Assembly: GCF_016651255.1 (NCBI RefSeq)
Contig: NZ_JAEKEG010000170.1
Location: 1 to 50,497 of the forward strand
Reading direction: 5' to 3'
DNA: 50,497 nt
Source: Pseudomonas sp. TH10
GTDB lineage: Bacteria; Pseudomonadota; Gammaproteobacteria; Pseudomonadales; Pseudomonadaceae
Part shown: positions 38,497 to 47,168 of the stretch, in pieces
How positions within the stretch are numbered: the stretch's first letter is position 1
Layout of the letters: every line of letters starts with the position of its first letter
The notes under the pieces: model-generated
Told to the model about the DNA's origin: nothing
Database searches by the model: none
The model's input: the letters and a program-made list of their open reading frames with translations, nothing else
Program-made: the position numbers and the translations under genes

Positions 38497-40304
38497 GCTG
38501 GCTCCGGTACGAGGTGCAGCGGGATCCGCAAGGTGAACAGGGCGCCTTTGCCCGGGCCGTCGCTGTGGGCGGTGAGGTGGCCGTTCATCTCGATGGCGGC
38601 GAGGGCGCAGCTATGCAGACCGAAGCCGTGACCTTCCTTGCGGGTGGTAAAACCGTGGGCAAAGATCCGCGTGATGTTTTCCTCGGCAATGCCTTCGCCG
38701 TCGTCCTTGACGCTGACTTGCAGGGTTGTGTCATCGATGATTTTCACCGCCAGGGTCATTTGCCGCGCACGATTATTCAAATCCGACATCGCGTATTTGG
38801 CGTTGCTGATCAGGTTGATCAGGATCAGCAGCAGCCGGTGCTTGTCACCCATGACTTGCGGCAATGCGCTGTAATCCTTGACCACCGTCACCTGATGTCG
38901 GGTCAGGGCGCCCGCGTTCATGCGCAGGGCGTCTTCGAGCAATTCGCTGATGTACAACGGCTCCATGAGGCTGTTGGCGCCCGCATAGGATTGCTGGGTG
39001 GCGACGATGTCCTTGATGTGATCGACGCTCTTGCTCAACTGCGCCAGTTCCTCGCTCATGCCCTGCTGCTCCAGGGCTATCGCTTCCACCAGTTGATTGA
39101 GGTAACCGGGAAGCAGTTTGCCTTTCGGGTCCTGGGTCAGGAAGGTGCCCACATCGCCTGGATGATCGTTAATCAGCTGCATCGCCTTGGCCAGGCCCTG
39201 GGCCTTGCTGGCGCGCAGTTTACGTGTCACCAGATCGGCTGAAATGTTGACGCTGTTGAGTACGTTGCCGACATTGTGCAGCACGTTGGTCGCTATCTCG
39301 GCCATCCCGGCCTGGCGTGCAGTGTCGAGCAGTTCACTCTGGGTATCGCGCAGTTCACGGGTGCGTTCTTCTACCCGCAATTCGAGGTCGTCATTGGCGG
39401 CTTCCAGGGCTTGGTTGACTCGCTGGATCACCCTGAAACTGCGCATCAGGTGAATGGTCAGGTACACCAGGCACAGCACCAGCAACACTGAAAATATCAG
39501 CATGGAAAAGTGGTAGCGCTGGTCGACGGCTTCGGTCCTGTGCTGGTCAGTGTTGAGCAGGTCGGTAATGTCGTCCAGGCGTTCGGCCACGGGGATGGCC
39601 TCGATGTTTTCCAGCAGCCGGTTGACCAGTGGTTGTTCGCGCAGGATCAATGAGATGTGGCTGCTGACAATGTCGATCGGGCTGTGGAACTGTTCGGGCA
39701 GGCGCTCTTTGTTGACCTTCAGCTTGTTCAAACCGAGCAGAATGTCGGCAGCCTTGCCATCGGATGTGACCTGGGCGAACTCCAGGCTGCTGAGCAGCAA
39801 GTCATAGGTGTCAGTGGCGATGTTCTGCAACTGCAATTTGTCGCCGTCCACCAGTTCGGCCAGTTGCGCCTGGATGTCATCCTCGGCGGTGGGCAGAAAT
39901 GCCAGTGAATTACGCAACACGGCGTTGTGCGACTTGAATTGTTCGACCAGGCGGGTTTTTTCCTTGAGGGCGGCGAGGAAGGCATCATGACTGGTGCGCC
40001 AGGCGGCCGAGGCATTGCGGTCGTGGCTTGACTCCATCGAATCAAATCGTTGCCAGAGCCGGGTCATCTCGGTGAGTGGCGAGACCAGTGGGTCGTAATT
40101 GTGGCTGATGGCGATCCTGGCCTTGAGGATTTCGGTTTCCCACTGCGCATTCAGCTGTTTGATGCGACCGATCAAGTCCCGGGATTCGGCGTAGGTCGTG
40201 GTCTGGTCCGCGCTGGATTTGAGGTACAGGAACAGCAGCGTCGAGGCCAGCATCAGGGCGACGATGCCCAACAGCGTCATGTTGCGTCGGTAGGACAGTG
40301 TCAT
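38493..40304 (-). CDS. DAHL-domain membrane sensor histidine kinase
   Basis: A 603-residue sensor. Two spans (about 9-28 and 265-288) flank an all-helical periplasmic domain of ~230 residues resembling the DAHL ligand-binding domain. A cytosolic coiled coil follows (EAANDDLELRVEERTRELRD). The phosphoacceptor region is NVLHNVGNVLNSVNIS, a variant H-box, and the ATPase has an N-box NLISNAKYAM, G1 VKDDGEGI and a G2 loop FTTRKEGHGFGLHSCALAA. The ligand is unknown. It lies between a di-haem peroxidase gene (four-base overlap at its start) and the REC kinase (four-base overlap at its end), suggesting the input is redox- or peroxide-linked. Confidence 0.85.
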   Translation of the reverse strand: MTLSYRRNMTLLGIVALMLASTLLFLYLKSSADQTTTYAESRDLIGRIKQLNAQWETEILKARIAISHNYDPLVSPLTEMTRLWQRFDSMESSHDRNASAAWRTSHDAFLAALKEKTRLVEQFKSHNAVLRNSLAFLPTAEDDIQAQLAELVDGDKLQLQNIATDTYDLLLSSLEFAQVTSDGKAADILLGLNKLKVNKERLPEQFHSPIDIVSSHISLILREQPLVNRLLENIEAIPVAERLDDITDLLNTDQHRTEAVDQRYHFSMLIFSVLLVLCLVYLTIHLMRSFRVIQRVNQALEAANDDLELRVEERTRELRDTQSELLDTARQAGMAEIATNVLHNVGNVLNSVNISADLVTRKLRASKAQGLAKAMQLINDHPGDVGTFLTQDPKGKLLPGYLNQLVEAIALEQQGMSEELAQLSKSVDHIKDIVATQQSYAGANSLMEPLYISELLEDALRMNAGALTRHQVTVVKDYSALPQVMGDKHRLLLILINLISNAKYAMSDLNNRARQMTLAVKIIDDTTLQVSVKDDGEGIAEENITRIFAHGFTTRKEGHGFGLHSCALAAIEMNGHLTAHSDGPGKGALFTLRIPLHLVPEPA

Positions 40305-41260
40305 AAGGGTTTACCCTCCCATTCACCGGTCAGGGTCTTGAGAAACTTGATGATCAGGGTCTTATCTTCGGCCGAAGGAATACGGCCGAGCTGGAACTTG
40401 AACATCACGTCCACCGCCTCTTCGAGCGTCGCGGCCGAGCCGTCGTGAAAATACGGCGCGGTGACTGCGACGTTGCGCAGGCTGGGCACCTTGAACACGT
40501 GGCGATCCTCTTCGTCCCCGGTTACCAGGTAACGCCCCAGGTCGGACTCCGTAGGGTGGCCCCGCTCCTGGAAGTAATCGCCCAGGACGCCGAACTTCTG
40601 GTACATGTTGCCGCCGATGTTCACCCCCTGGTGGCAGGCAATGCAGCCGTATTCCTTGAAACGCTGATAGCCGTACTTTTCCTCGCGACTGAGTATCTGG
40701 GTGTCGCCCAGCAGGTACTGGTCGAACCGCGAGTTGGCGCTGATCAGCGTGCGCTCGTAGCTGGCTAGGGCGTTCTGCACGTTGTCCCTGGTCACCCCGT
40801 CGGGGTAGGCGTTGGCAAATGAAGTGCGGTAGGCCGTATCGGCGGACAGGGTCTGTACCACGTGTTGCCAGTTGCTGCCCATCTCACTGGGGCTCTGTAC
40901 GACTTCGCCGATCTGGGCTTCCAGGGAGTCTGCGCGACCGTTCCAGAACTGCCGGAAATTCAGGCTGGCGTTGAGTACGCTGGGGGTGTTGACCGCAACC
41001 GGAAGACCGGTAAAGCCAATCGAAAAGGCCTTGTTGTCGGCGCCGCCCCCGGCCAGTTGGTGACAGCTGGCACAGGACAGTGAATCATTGACCGACAAAC
41101 GGGTTTCGTTGAACAACTGGCGACCCAGCGCTACGCGTTGCGCATCCTGTTGGGGCACCGCAGGCAGGGGTTTGAGGGGTTCGTCCAGCGGCGCGGCTTC
41201 GACGCCCAGGCATACCCCGAGCACGGGTACCAGCAGCCGGTAGTTAAAGCGGAACCACAT
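40301..41260 (-). CDS. Di-haem cytochrome c peroxidase (MauG/CcpA family)
   Basis: A periplasmic c-type cytochrome of 319 residues. Two haem-binding CxxCH motifs are seen, CASCHQ near residue 65 and CIACHQ near residue 210, with the family features FWNGRADSLEAQIGEVVQSP, PSVLNASLNFRQ and FKVPSLRNVAVTAPYFHDG. It reduces H2O2 with electrons from small cytochromes, or oxidises a protein or small-molecule substrate as in MauG. The ATG at 41260 was chosen because AAGGAAA lies seven bases upstream and it begins a signal peptide (MWFRFNYRLLVPVLGVCLG); the GTG at 41308 overlaps the EAL stop but adds 16 polar residues. It sits inside a signalling operon, which is unusual. Confidence 0.9.
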   Translation of the reverse strand: MWFRFNYRLLVPVLGVCLGVEAAPLDEPLKPLPAVPQQDAQRVALGRQLFNETRLSVNDSLSCASCHQLAGGGADNKAFSIGFTGLPVAVNTPSVLNASLNFRQFWNGRADSLEAQIGEVVQSPSEMGSNWQHVVQTLSADTAYRTSFANAYPDGVTRDNVQNALASYERTLISANSRFDQYLLGDTQILSREEKYGYQRFKEYGCIACHQGVNIGGNMYQKFGVLGDYFQERGHPTESDLGRYLVTGDEEDRHVFKVPSLRNVAVTAPYFHDGSAATLEEAVDVMFKFQLGRIPSAEDKTLIIKFLKTLTGEWEGKPL

Positions 41261-41304
41261 CTGATGTTTCCTTAGCGCTTGGCCTGGGTGTCGTTGGGTC
41301 GGGT

Positions 41305-43179
41305 TCACGAGAGGGTCGACAAGGAGGGCCTGAGCGACTCCACATAGCGAACGAATACCTCGGGCTCCACCGCTTTGCTGAAGTAGTGGCCCTGGCCTTC
41401 CTCACAGTGCCGGGCCTTGAGGAAGTCCAGTTGCTCAGCGGTTTCCACCCCCTCGGCAATGATGGTCAGCTTGAGGCTGCGCCCCAGGCTGATGATGGCA
41501 CTGACCAGTGCTGCGTCGTTGCTGTCGCTGCCCAAGCCGCGAATGAATGACTGGTCGATTTTCAGGACGTCGATGGGAAAGCGCCGCAAGTAACTCAGGC
41601 TGGAGTAACCGGTGCCGAAGTCGTCGATGGCCAGGCGCACCCCCAGTGCCTTGATCCGTTGCAGGGAGGTAACGGTGGACTCGATGTTTTGCATCAACAC
41701 GCTTTCGGTGATCTCCAGCTCCAGAAGGGCCGGCTCCATGCCGGTTTGCGCGAGGATCTGCTCGATGCCATCGACAAAATCCGCCTGACGGAAATCGATG
41801 GCTGACATATTCACTGCCATGCAGATCGGCGGCAGCCCGGCTGCCCGCCACGCGCAGCTCTGTCGACAGGCTTCGGCCAGGACCCATTTGCTCAGCGGCA
41901 CGATCAGGCCGCTGTCTTCGGCCACTGCGATGAATGCCGATGGAAAGACCATGCCGTGGCCGGGCTTGTGCCAGCGGATCAACGCCTCGGCGCCGACCAC
42001 CTGGCCACTGCGAAGGTCCAGCTTGGGTTGGTAGTGCAGGACAAATTCGTTGCGAGCCAGCGCCAGGCGGATGCCGGTCTCCATGCTTTGCTGGTCCCAG
42101 GCGCGCTGGTTCATTTCTTCGATGAAAAAGCGGTAGCTGTCCGGGCCGGTCTCCTTGACGTTGCGCATCGCGGTTTCCGCTTTTTTGATCAGCGAAATCG
42201 CATCAAAACCGTCGTCCGGATAGACGCTGATACCCAGGCTGGCGGTGACGCTCAATTCGTGGCCGGCAATGTGCTGGGGCGCCCGGATCGCGTTCAGGAG
42301 TTTCTCGGCGATGCCCTTGGTCTGCTGGGGATGACGAATGTCGGCGAGGATCACCACGAACTCGTCCGAGCCGTAGCGGAACACCGAGTCGGACGCACGC
42401 ACCGCCGCCACCACGTTGCGCCCGACCCGTTTGAGCATCTGGTCGCCGGCGGGATGGCCGAGCGCGTTGTTGATGCGCTTGAAGCGATCGAGGCCGAAAA
42501 ACATCACCGCCAGTTGTTTGTCATGACGCCGGGACAGGGCCAGTGACTGGTTCAAGCGGTCCCCCAGCAACGTGCTGTTGGGCAATTCGGTGAGCACGTC
42601 GTATTGCAGCAGGTGCGAGACCTTGAGCAGCTCGTGCACCCGTGCCTCGATGGTCTGTTCCAGGCTCAAGACTTTTAATGCCGCGTCCTGGGCCATCTGC
42701 CATTTCCAGGTCATGGCGCTGGCCATCTGGCGGATTTCCAGGCTGTCGAAAGGCTTTTTCAGCACCAGCAATTGATCGCCGAATTCCAGCCGCTCGGCGA
42801 TGTCTTCCCAGCTGTAGTCGGAGTAGGCCGTACACAGGGCGATCTGCAGCTGCGGGTCGGCCTTCCACAGGTGTTCGATGGTTTCCAGGCCATCCCAGCC
42901 CGGTGGCATGCGCATGTCGATGAACGCCATCGCATAAGGTCGCCCCTCCACCAGGGCCTGCTGGACTCGCGCCAGGGCTTCCTGCCCCTGATAGGCTGAG
43001 TCGAGCTGGAATGTCAGGCGCTCCACCGGCTGCGTGCCGAACAGGGCTTCCTCGGCGTCGGCCAGGGCCCGTTCGTCGTCGATGGCGGGAGCGAGGATCT
43101 TGCGGAAATCCGCATGAATCGACGGTGCATCGTCGATGATCAGAATGCGCCGGTTGGTCCGCGCCAGCAGGGTCGTCAT
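41305..43179 (-). CDS. REC-GGDEF-EAL response regulator (probable c-di-GMP phosphodiesterase)
   Basis: A 624-residue cytosolic regulator. The receiver (1-140) has [16 protein letters not shown] and Asp88 in FIDMRMPPGWDG, closely matching the receiver of the REC kinase in the same operon. The GGDEF domain (about 195-355) has SDSVFRYGSDEFVVI, that is GSDEF rather than GGDEF, so cyclase activity is doubtful; it may bind GTP and regulate. The EAL domain (about 370-610) keeps EALIRW, VNMSAIDFR, ELEITESV, DDFGTGYSSL and AEGVETAEQL, so phosphodiesterase activity is expected. First gene of the leftward operon; the peroxidase start lies 44 bases on. No ribosome site is evident before the ATG. Confidence 0.92.
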   Translation of the reverse strand: MTTLLARTNRRILIIDDAPSIHADFRKILAPAIDDERALADAEEALFGTQPVERLTFQLDSAYQGQEALARVQQALVEGRPYAMAFIDMRMPPGWDGLETIEHLWKADPQLQIALCTAYSDYSWEDIAERLEFGDQLLVLKKPFDSLEIRQMASAMTWKWQMAQDAALKVLSLEQTIEARVHELLKVSHLLQYDVLTELPNSTLLGDRLNQSLALSRRHDKQLAVMFFGLDRFKRINNALGHPAGDQMLKRVGRNVVAAVRASDSVFRYGSDEFVVILADIRHPQQTKGIAEKLLNAIRAPQHIAGHELSVTASLGISVYPDDGFDAISLIKKAETAMRNVKETGPDSYRFFIEEMNQRAWDQQSMETGIRLALARNEFVLHYQPKLDLRSGQVVGAEALIRWHKPGHGMVFPSAFIAVAEDSGLIVPLSKWVLAEACRQSCAWRAAGLPPICMAVNMSAIDFRQADFVDGIEQILAQTGMEPALLELEITESVLMQNIESTVTSLQRIKALGVRLAIDDFGTGYSSLSYLRRFPIDVLKIDQSFIRGLGSDSNDAALVSAIISLGRSLKLTIIAEGVETAEQLDFLKARHCEEGQGHYFSKAVEPEVFVRYVESLRPSLSTLS

Positions 43180-43441
43180 TGACGCGAGCCGAAGCTGGCA
43201 ACGGTTTCGTGGAGTGTACTCATAGGAGGGGTATCCTTTCCCTGATCACCTGGCCGAACGTACAGATATAGGATCCGAGTCACCTGAGCATAGACCTCTG
43301 GCCACTGCTTCGCGCTGGCAAAATGAAATCATTTGCCGGAAGGCGCTCAATTTCATCTAGCCTGTAGGCCAGACTCCGCTTTCAGGCGCTGTCCACCCCG
43401 CCCGGACCCGGCAATGCAGCAGTACTACCCGAGGTGACGTC
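43180..43441. promoter_or_regulatory. Divergent control region of the signalling cluster
   Basis: These 262 bases separate the leftward EAL operon from the rightward YN-GYP gene and must hold both promoters. No clear sigma-70, sigma-54 (GG-N10-GC) or sigma-S box pair was recognised. No repeat is present. Confidence 0.45.
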
Positions 43442-44756
43442 ATGGAAGAGCAACCCCCCACGACTTCGAGTCATAAACCCAAAGTGCTGCTGGTTGATGA
43501 TGAGGAATCGATTCTCAATAGCCTGCGCCGCCTGCTGCGCGGCCAACCTTACGACGTGCTGCTGGCAACGGGTGGTGCCCAGGCGCTGGAGATCATGGCG
43601 CAGCAGCCCATCGACCTGGTGATGAGCGATGCCCGCATGCCCAATATGGATGGCGCCACGTTCCTGGCGCATGTCCACCAGCTTTATCCCCATACCACGC
43701 GAATCATGCTTACCGGCTACGCCGATCCCGCGGCCATCATCAAGGCGATCAACGAAGGGCAGATTCATCGTTACATCAGCAAGCCCTGGCACGATGAGGA
43801 GCTGCTGCTCACCCTGCGCCAATCACTCGCCTACCAGCACTCGGAGCGCGAACGCCTGCGCCTGGTGCAGGAAACCGATCAGCAGAACGAGCAGCTGAAG
43901 CGACTCAATGCCACGCTGGAAAAGCATGTGGCCGCGCGCACTGCCGAATTGCAGCAGACGGCCGATATGCTCGACCTGGCCTACGAAGAGCTCAAGCGCA
44001 GCTACGTCACGGGTACCGAGGTGTTTTCACTGCTGGCCAATTTGCGCTTGCCGCCGGCCAAGCAGACCAATCGCCAGATCATCGAGCTGGTGCGGGTGTA
44101 CTGCAACCGCCATGGGGTGGATGAAGCCACCGGTCGCGACCTGACCATGGCAGCAGCGCTCTACAACATTGGCAAGCTGAGCTGGACGGACAGCATGATG
44201 ACCGCCCCGGCGGACTTGCTGCATCACAACGACCGCGAGCGTTATCGCGGTTATCCGAAACAAAGCGAGACGTTGCTGATGACCCTCGACCCGATGAAGG
44301 ATGCGGCCCGCCTGATCCTTCACCATCAGGAAGCGTTGGGACGGCACCGGCTTTCCCGACCGGCTCAAGGGCGAGGCCATTCCCTTTGGTTCGCGGCTGC
44401 TGAAACTTGCGGTGGATTTCATCGAGTTGCAACGCGGGCTGATTCTGGAGCGGCAGATGAACAGCGATGAAGCTCTGCTCTATATCCGCAACTATGCGGG
44501 TCGGCTCTACGACCCGGGGATGGTAGAAGATTTCATCCAGGTCTGCGCCGCCTGCCAGAGCGATGTCTCGCTGGCCGACCCTGCGGTCAAGGTGCTGACT
44601 ACTCGCGACGTGGCGGCGGGCATGATCCTGGCGCGCAACCTCAATGCCGATAATGGCATGCTGCTGCTCAACGCCGGCAAGGTGTTGAACGGGGCACTGG
44701 TGGAGAAACTCATCGCCTTTGAAGCCATGGAGGGGCGAAGTACAGCATCTTTGTAA
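43442..44756 (+). CDS. REC-YN-GYP response regulator (degenerate HD-GYP), frameshifted
   Basis: A 437-residue regulator after repair, resembling PA2572 of P. aeruginosa. The receiver has LLVDDEESILNSLRRLL, Asp63 in VMSDARMPNMDG and YISKPW. A long coiled coil follows (about 130-185). The HD-GYP module has AAALYNIGKL in place of the metal-binding HD (Tyr241-Asn242) and WDGTGFP in place of HHExxxGxGYP, so c-di-GMP hydrolysis is unlikely; it probably acts by protein interaction. The frame breaks near 44336-44337 in GCGTTGGG; removing one base gives HHQEAWDGTGFPDRLKGEAIPFGSRLL. The tail (ARNLNADNGMLLLNAGKVL) is normal for the group. It is divergent from the EAL operon, suggesting joint function. 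Confidence 0.88.
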
Positions 44757-44885
44757 AGGTCCCGCAGGACCCGTCGGCTAACGTTGCGCACGTGCAGGAG
44801 AGGGCATAGGCGTTGTACTGATCCATTGGGAACGGACAGGCGGACCTGTATCCTTGGGTTTTTTATCCAGGGCAGGATTTGCTTC

Positions 44886-45314
44886 ATGGCTGTTACTTCA
44901 ACCACCCGCGTTATCCGCATTGCCGCAGCGCTGCTGATCGGCCCGGACGGGCGCACGCTGCTGGTACGTAAACGCGGTACTACCGCCTTCATGCAGCCCG
45001 GTGGCAAGATCGAAGCCCAGGAGCAGCCGGTGCACGCGCTGGCGCGGGAACTGGAGGAAGAGTTGGGGCTGTTGATCGATCCTGCGCACGCCGCCTACCT
45101 TGGCCAGTTCAGCGCCCCGGCCGCCAATGAGCCGGGTTTTGTCGTGCAGGCCGAGCTGTTTCAGCTGGCAATTGCGGCTGACGTGTCGCCGGCGGCGGAG
45201 ATCGAGGAGGTGATCTGGATCGACCCGGCCACCGAGGGCGATGTCTTGCTGGCGCCATTGACACGGGACCTGATCCTGCCGTTTTATCGAGCTTCGCTCA
45301 TCGCGACTGCCTGA
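44886..45314 (+). CDS. Nudix hydrolase
   Basis: A 142-residue Nudix-family pyrophosphohydrolase. The Nudix box is complete, GKIEAQEQPVHALARELEEELGL, following G-x5-E-x7-REUxEExGU with the metal ligands in the REL-EEE helix. The preceding strands IRIAAALLIGPDGRTLLVRKRG and FMQPGGKIE are normal. The substrate (nucleotide, ADP-ribose or other) cannot be told from sequence. The start is the ATG at 44886. It is followed closely by a LysE exporter, and 44757-44885 has no recognised signal. Confidence 0.93.
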   Translation: MAVTSTTRVIRIAAALLIGPDGRTLLVRKRGTTAFMQPGGKIEAQEQPVHALARELEEELGLLIDPAHAAYLGQFSAPAANEPGFVVQAELFQLAIAADVSPAAEIEEVIWIDPATEGDVLLAPLTRDLILPFYRASLIATA

Positions 45315-45338
45315 TCTTTTACGGACGAAGGATTGCCC

Positions 45339-45977
45339 ATGATTCCACTCCACGACTTGCTGATATTCGCCGCCGCGGCGTTGCTGATGGTGCTGACGCC
45401 GGGGCCGAACATGATCTACCTGATCTCGCGTTCGATCTGTCAGGGGCGCAAGGCCGGGGTGACCTCGTTGCTTGGCGTGGTCGCGGGTTTTTTTGTGCAC
45501 ATGTTCGCGGCGGCAGCGGGTTTGACCGCGGTATTCATCGCCGTCCCGATGGCGTATGAAGTGTTGAAGTGGGCCGGCGCGCTGTACCTGTTGTGGCTGG
45601 CCTGGCAAGCGGTGAAACCCGGTGCGCGCTCGCCGTTTGAAGCGCAGCAGCTGCCGCCGGATTCTTCGCGCAAACTGGTGACCATGGGCTTTCTAACCAG
45701 CGCTTTGAACCCGAAGATCGCGGTGTTTTATCTCTCGGTGTTTCCGCAGTTCATCACGCCGGAACACGGCTCGGTGTTCACCCAAAGCATCATTCTCGGG
45801 CTGACGCAGATCAGCGTCAGTTTCACCGTCAATCTGTTGATCGCATTGTTCGCCGCGGGGATCGCTTCGTGGTTCGTGCGTAATCCGACGTGGTTGGCGA
45901 TGCAGCGTTACTTCATGGGGGGTGTGCTGGCGGCGCTGGCGGTGCGCTTGATGCTGGAGCAGCGTAAGGCAACCTGA
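45339..45977 (+). CDS. LysE family amino-acid/metabolite exporter
   Basis: A 212-residue inner-membrane exporter of the LysE/RhtB family with six spans. Family signatures are LMVLTPGPNMIYLISRSI with the conserved TPGPN, GVVAGFFVHMFAAAAGL, WAGALYLLWLAWQAV and FLTSALNPKIAVFYLSVFPQF. The substrate is not predictable; relatives export lysine, threonine, homoserine lactone or cysteine. The start is the ATG at 45339 with GAAGGA nine bases upstream; the TTG at 45333 is less likely. It is 24 bases downstream of the Nudix gene and probably co-transcribed. Confidence 0.93.
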   Translation: MIPLHDLLIFAAAALLMVLTPGPNMIYLISRSICQGRKAGVTSLLGVVAGFFVHMFAAAAGLTAVFIAVPMAYEVLKWAGALYLLWLAWQAVKPGARSPFEAQQLPPDSSRKLVTMGFLTSALNPKIAVFYLSVFPQFITPEHGSVFTQSIILGLTQISVSFTVNLLIALFAAGIASWFVRNPTWLAMQRYFMGGVLAALAVRLMLEQRKAT

Positions 45978-46037
45978 AAAGCCCGGGGACGGCTCAGGCT
46001 GTGAAGCTTTCCACGTAATCGATGACAGCCGAACCGT

Positions 46038-46134
46038 GTAGGTGCGAGCTCGCTCGCGAAAAACCTGAGTGCGCCGAGGGGTGTCAGGTTTCCCGCGTCA
46101 TCATTGGCGTCCATCGCGCCTAGCTCGCTCCTAC
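46038..46134. repeat. Diverged REP doublet downstream of the LysE and metR genes
   Basis: GTAGGTGCGAGCTCGCTCGCGA (46038-46059) pairs imperfectly with TCGCGCCTAGCTCGCTCCTAC (46114-46134). The element lies between two convergent genes and overlaps nothing coding. Its GAGCTCGCTC core is the one seen at 9443. Confidence 0.65.
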
Positions 46135-47048
46135 CTCACGGCACTGACACCATCGAGTGTCGAGAACGAGGTGTCCTTCGCCGTCAGCAGGAAATCGCGC
46201 ATGTACGGCGCATCCAGCATGTCCGCGCGAATGCCGGCATACAGCGTGGCGAACAGACCTTTTTCCCCTAGCCGCTTGCCCTTCACGTACCCGCGCGAGC
46301 TGTATTCGTGCAGCGCCCAGTGCGGCATGCCACACACGCCACGACCGCTGGCGACCAGTTGCATCATCATTACCGTCAGCTCGGATGTACGCACCTGCGC
46401 CGGTTCGATATCTGCCGGTTCGAGAAAACGCGTGAAGATGTCCAGCCGGTCGCGTTCCACCGGGTAGGTGATCAAGGTCTCGCTGATCAGGTCTTCGGGC
46501 ACGATGTACGCCTTGCTCGCCAGACGATGCTGGTTGGCCACCGCAAGCATTGCCTCGTAAGTGAACAGCGGCACATAGGTGATGCCCGCCAGCTCCTGCG
46601 GGTCCGAAGTCACCACGAGGTCCAGATCTCCGCGCGCCAGGGCTGGCAGCGGGGCGAAGGAGAAGCCCGAGGCCAGATCGAGTTCAACCTCAGGCCAGGC
46701 ATCGCGGAACTGGTCGATGGTCGGCATCAACCACTGAAAGCAACTGTGGCATTCGATAGCCATGTGCAAGCGTCCTGCCGTGCCGCCGGCCAGCCGGGCA
46801 ATGTCGCGCTCGGCGCCACGCAGCAGCGGCAGTGTCGCATCAGCCAGTTGCAGCAGGCGCAAGCCCGCGCTGGTGAAGCGCACAGGCTTGGTTTTGCGCA
46901 CGAACAGCGGCATGCCCATGCGTTCTTCCAGCTCTTTGAACTGGTGGGACAGCGCCGACTGGGTCAGGTGCAGGCGGTCGGCCGCATCGACCAGGCTGTC
47001 AGCTTCGCGCAAGGCGTGCAGGGTTTTCAGATGGCGGATTTCAAGCAC
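46131..47048 (-). CDS. metR: LysR-type methionine biosynthesis regulator MetR
   Basis: A 305-residue LysR-family activator of metE, responding to homocysteine. It has an N-terminal winged helix (LKTLHALREADSLVDAADRL, LHLTQSALSHQFKELEERMG, LFVRKTKPVRFTSAGLRLL) and a two-lobed effector domain (AIECHSCFQWLMPTIDQF, DLDLVVTSDPQEL, VASGRGVCGMPHWALHEY) typical of MetR. The start is GTG at 47048 (VLEIRHLKTLHAL) with GGAG nine bases upstream. The long upstream frame to 47882 is only antisense to metE and was rejected. It is divergent from metE with the predicted binding site between them. Confidence 0.95.
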   Translation of the reverse strand: MLEIRHLKTLHALREADSLVDAADRLHLTQSALSHQFKELEERMGMPLFVRKTKPVRFTSAGLRLLQLADATLPLLRGAERDIARLAGGTAGRLHMAIECHSCFQWLMPTIDQFRDAWPEVELDLASGFSFAPLPALARGDLDLVVTSDPQELAGITYVPLFTYEAMLAVANQHRLASKAYIVPEDLISETLITYPVERDRLDIFTRFLEPADIEPAQVRTSELTVMMMQLVASGRGVCGMPHWALHEYSSRGYVKGKRLGEKGLFATLYAGIRADMLDAPYMRDFLLTAKDTSFSTLDGVSAVR

Positions 47049-47091
47049 CGGGGAGCTCCATGAGGAAAACTTGTGATCAACACGAAAAGGT

Positions 47092-47104
47092 TGAGTTTGT
47101 CTCA
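47092..47104. promoter_or_regulatory. Predicted MetR binding box
   Basis: TGAG-TTTGT-CTCA is a dyad matching the TGAA-N5-TTCA form of the MetR site, with symmetrical A-to-G/T-to-C changes in both arms. It lies between metR and metE, 65 bases from the metE start and 44 from the metR start, the normal position for control of both. Confidence 0.55.
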
Positions 47105-47168
47105 TGTTGTCCTGTCTGTCGACAATAGCGCCATGTTTCACGTCCCCTTTTGATTGAGAGCATTCCCC

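Noticed and set aside
85..44337. Programmed frameshifting as the cause of the breaks
   Set aside because: No slippery heptamer with downstream structure recurs, and breaks occur in housekeeping genes never known to use it.
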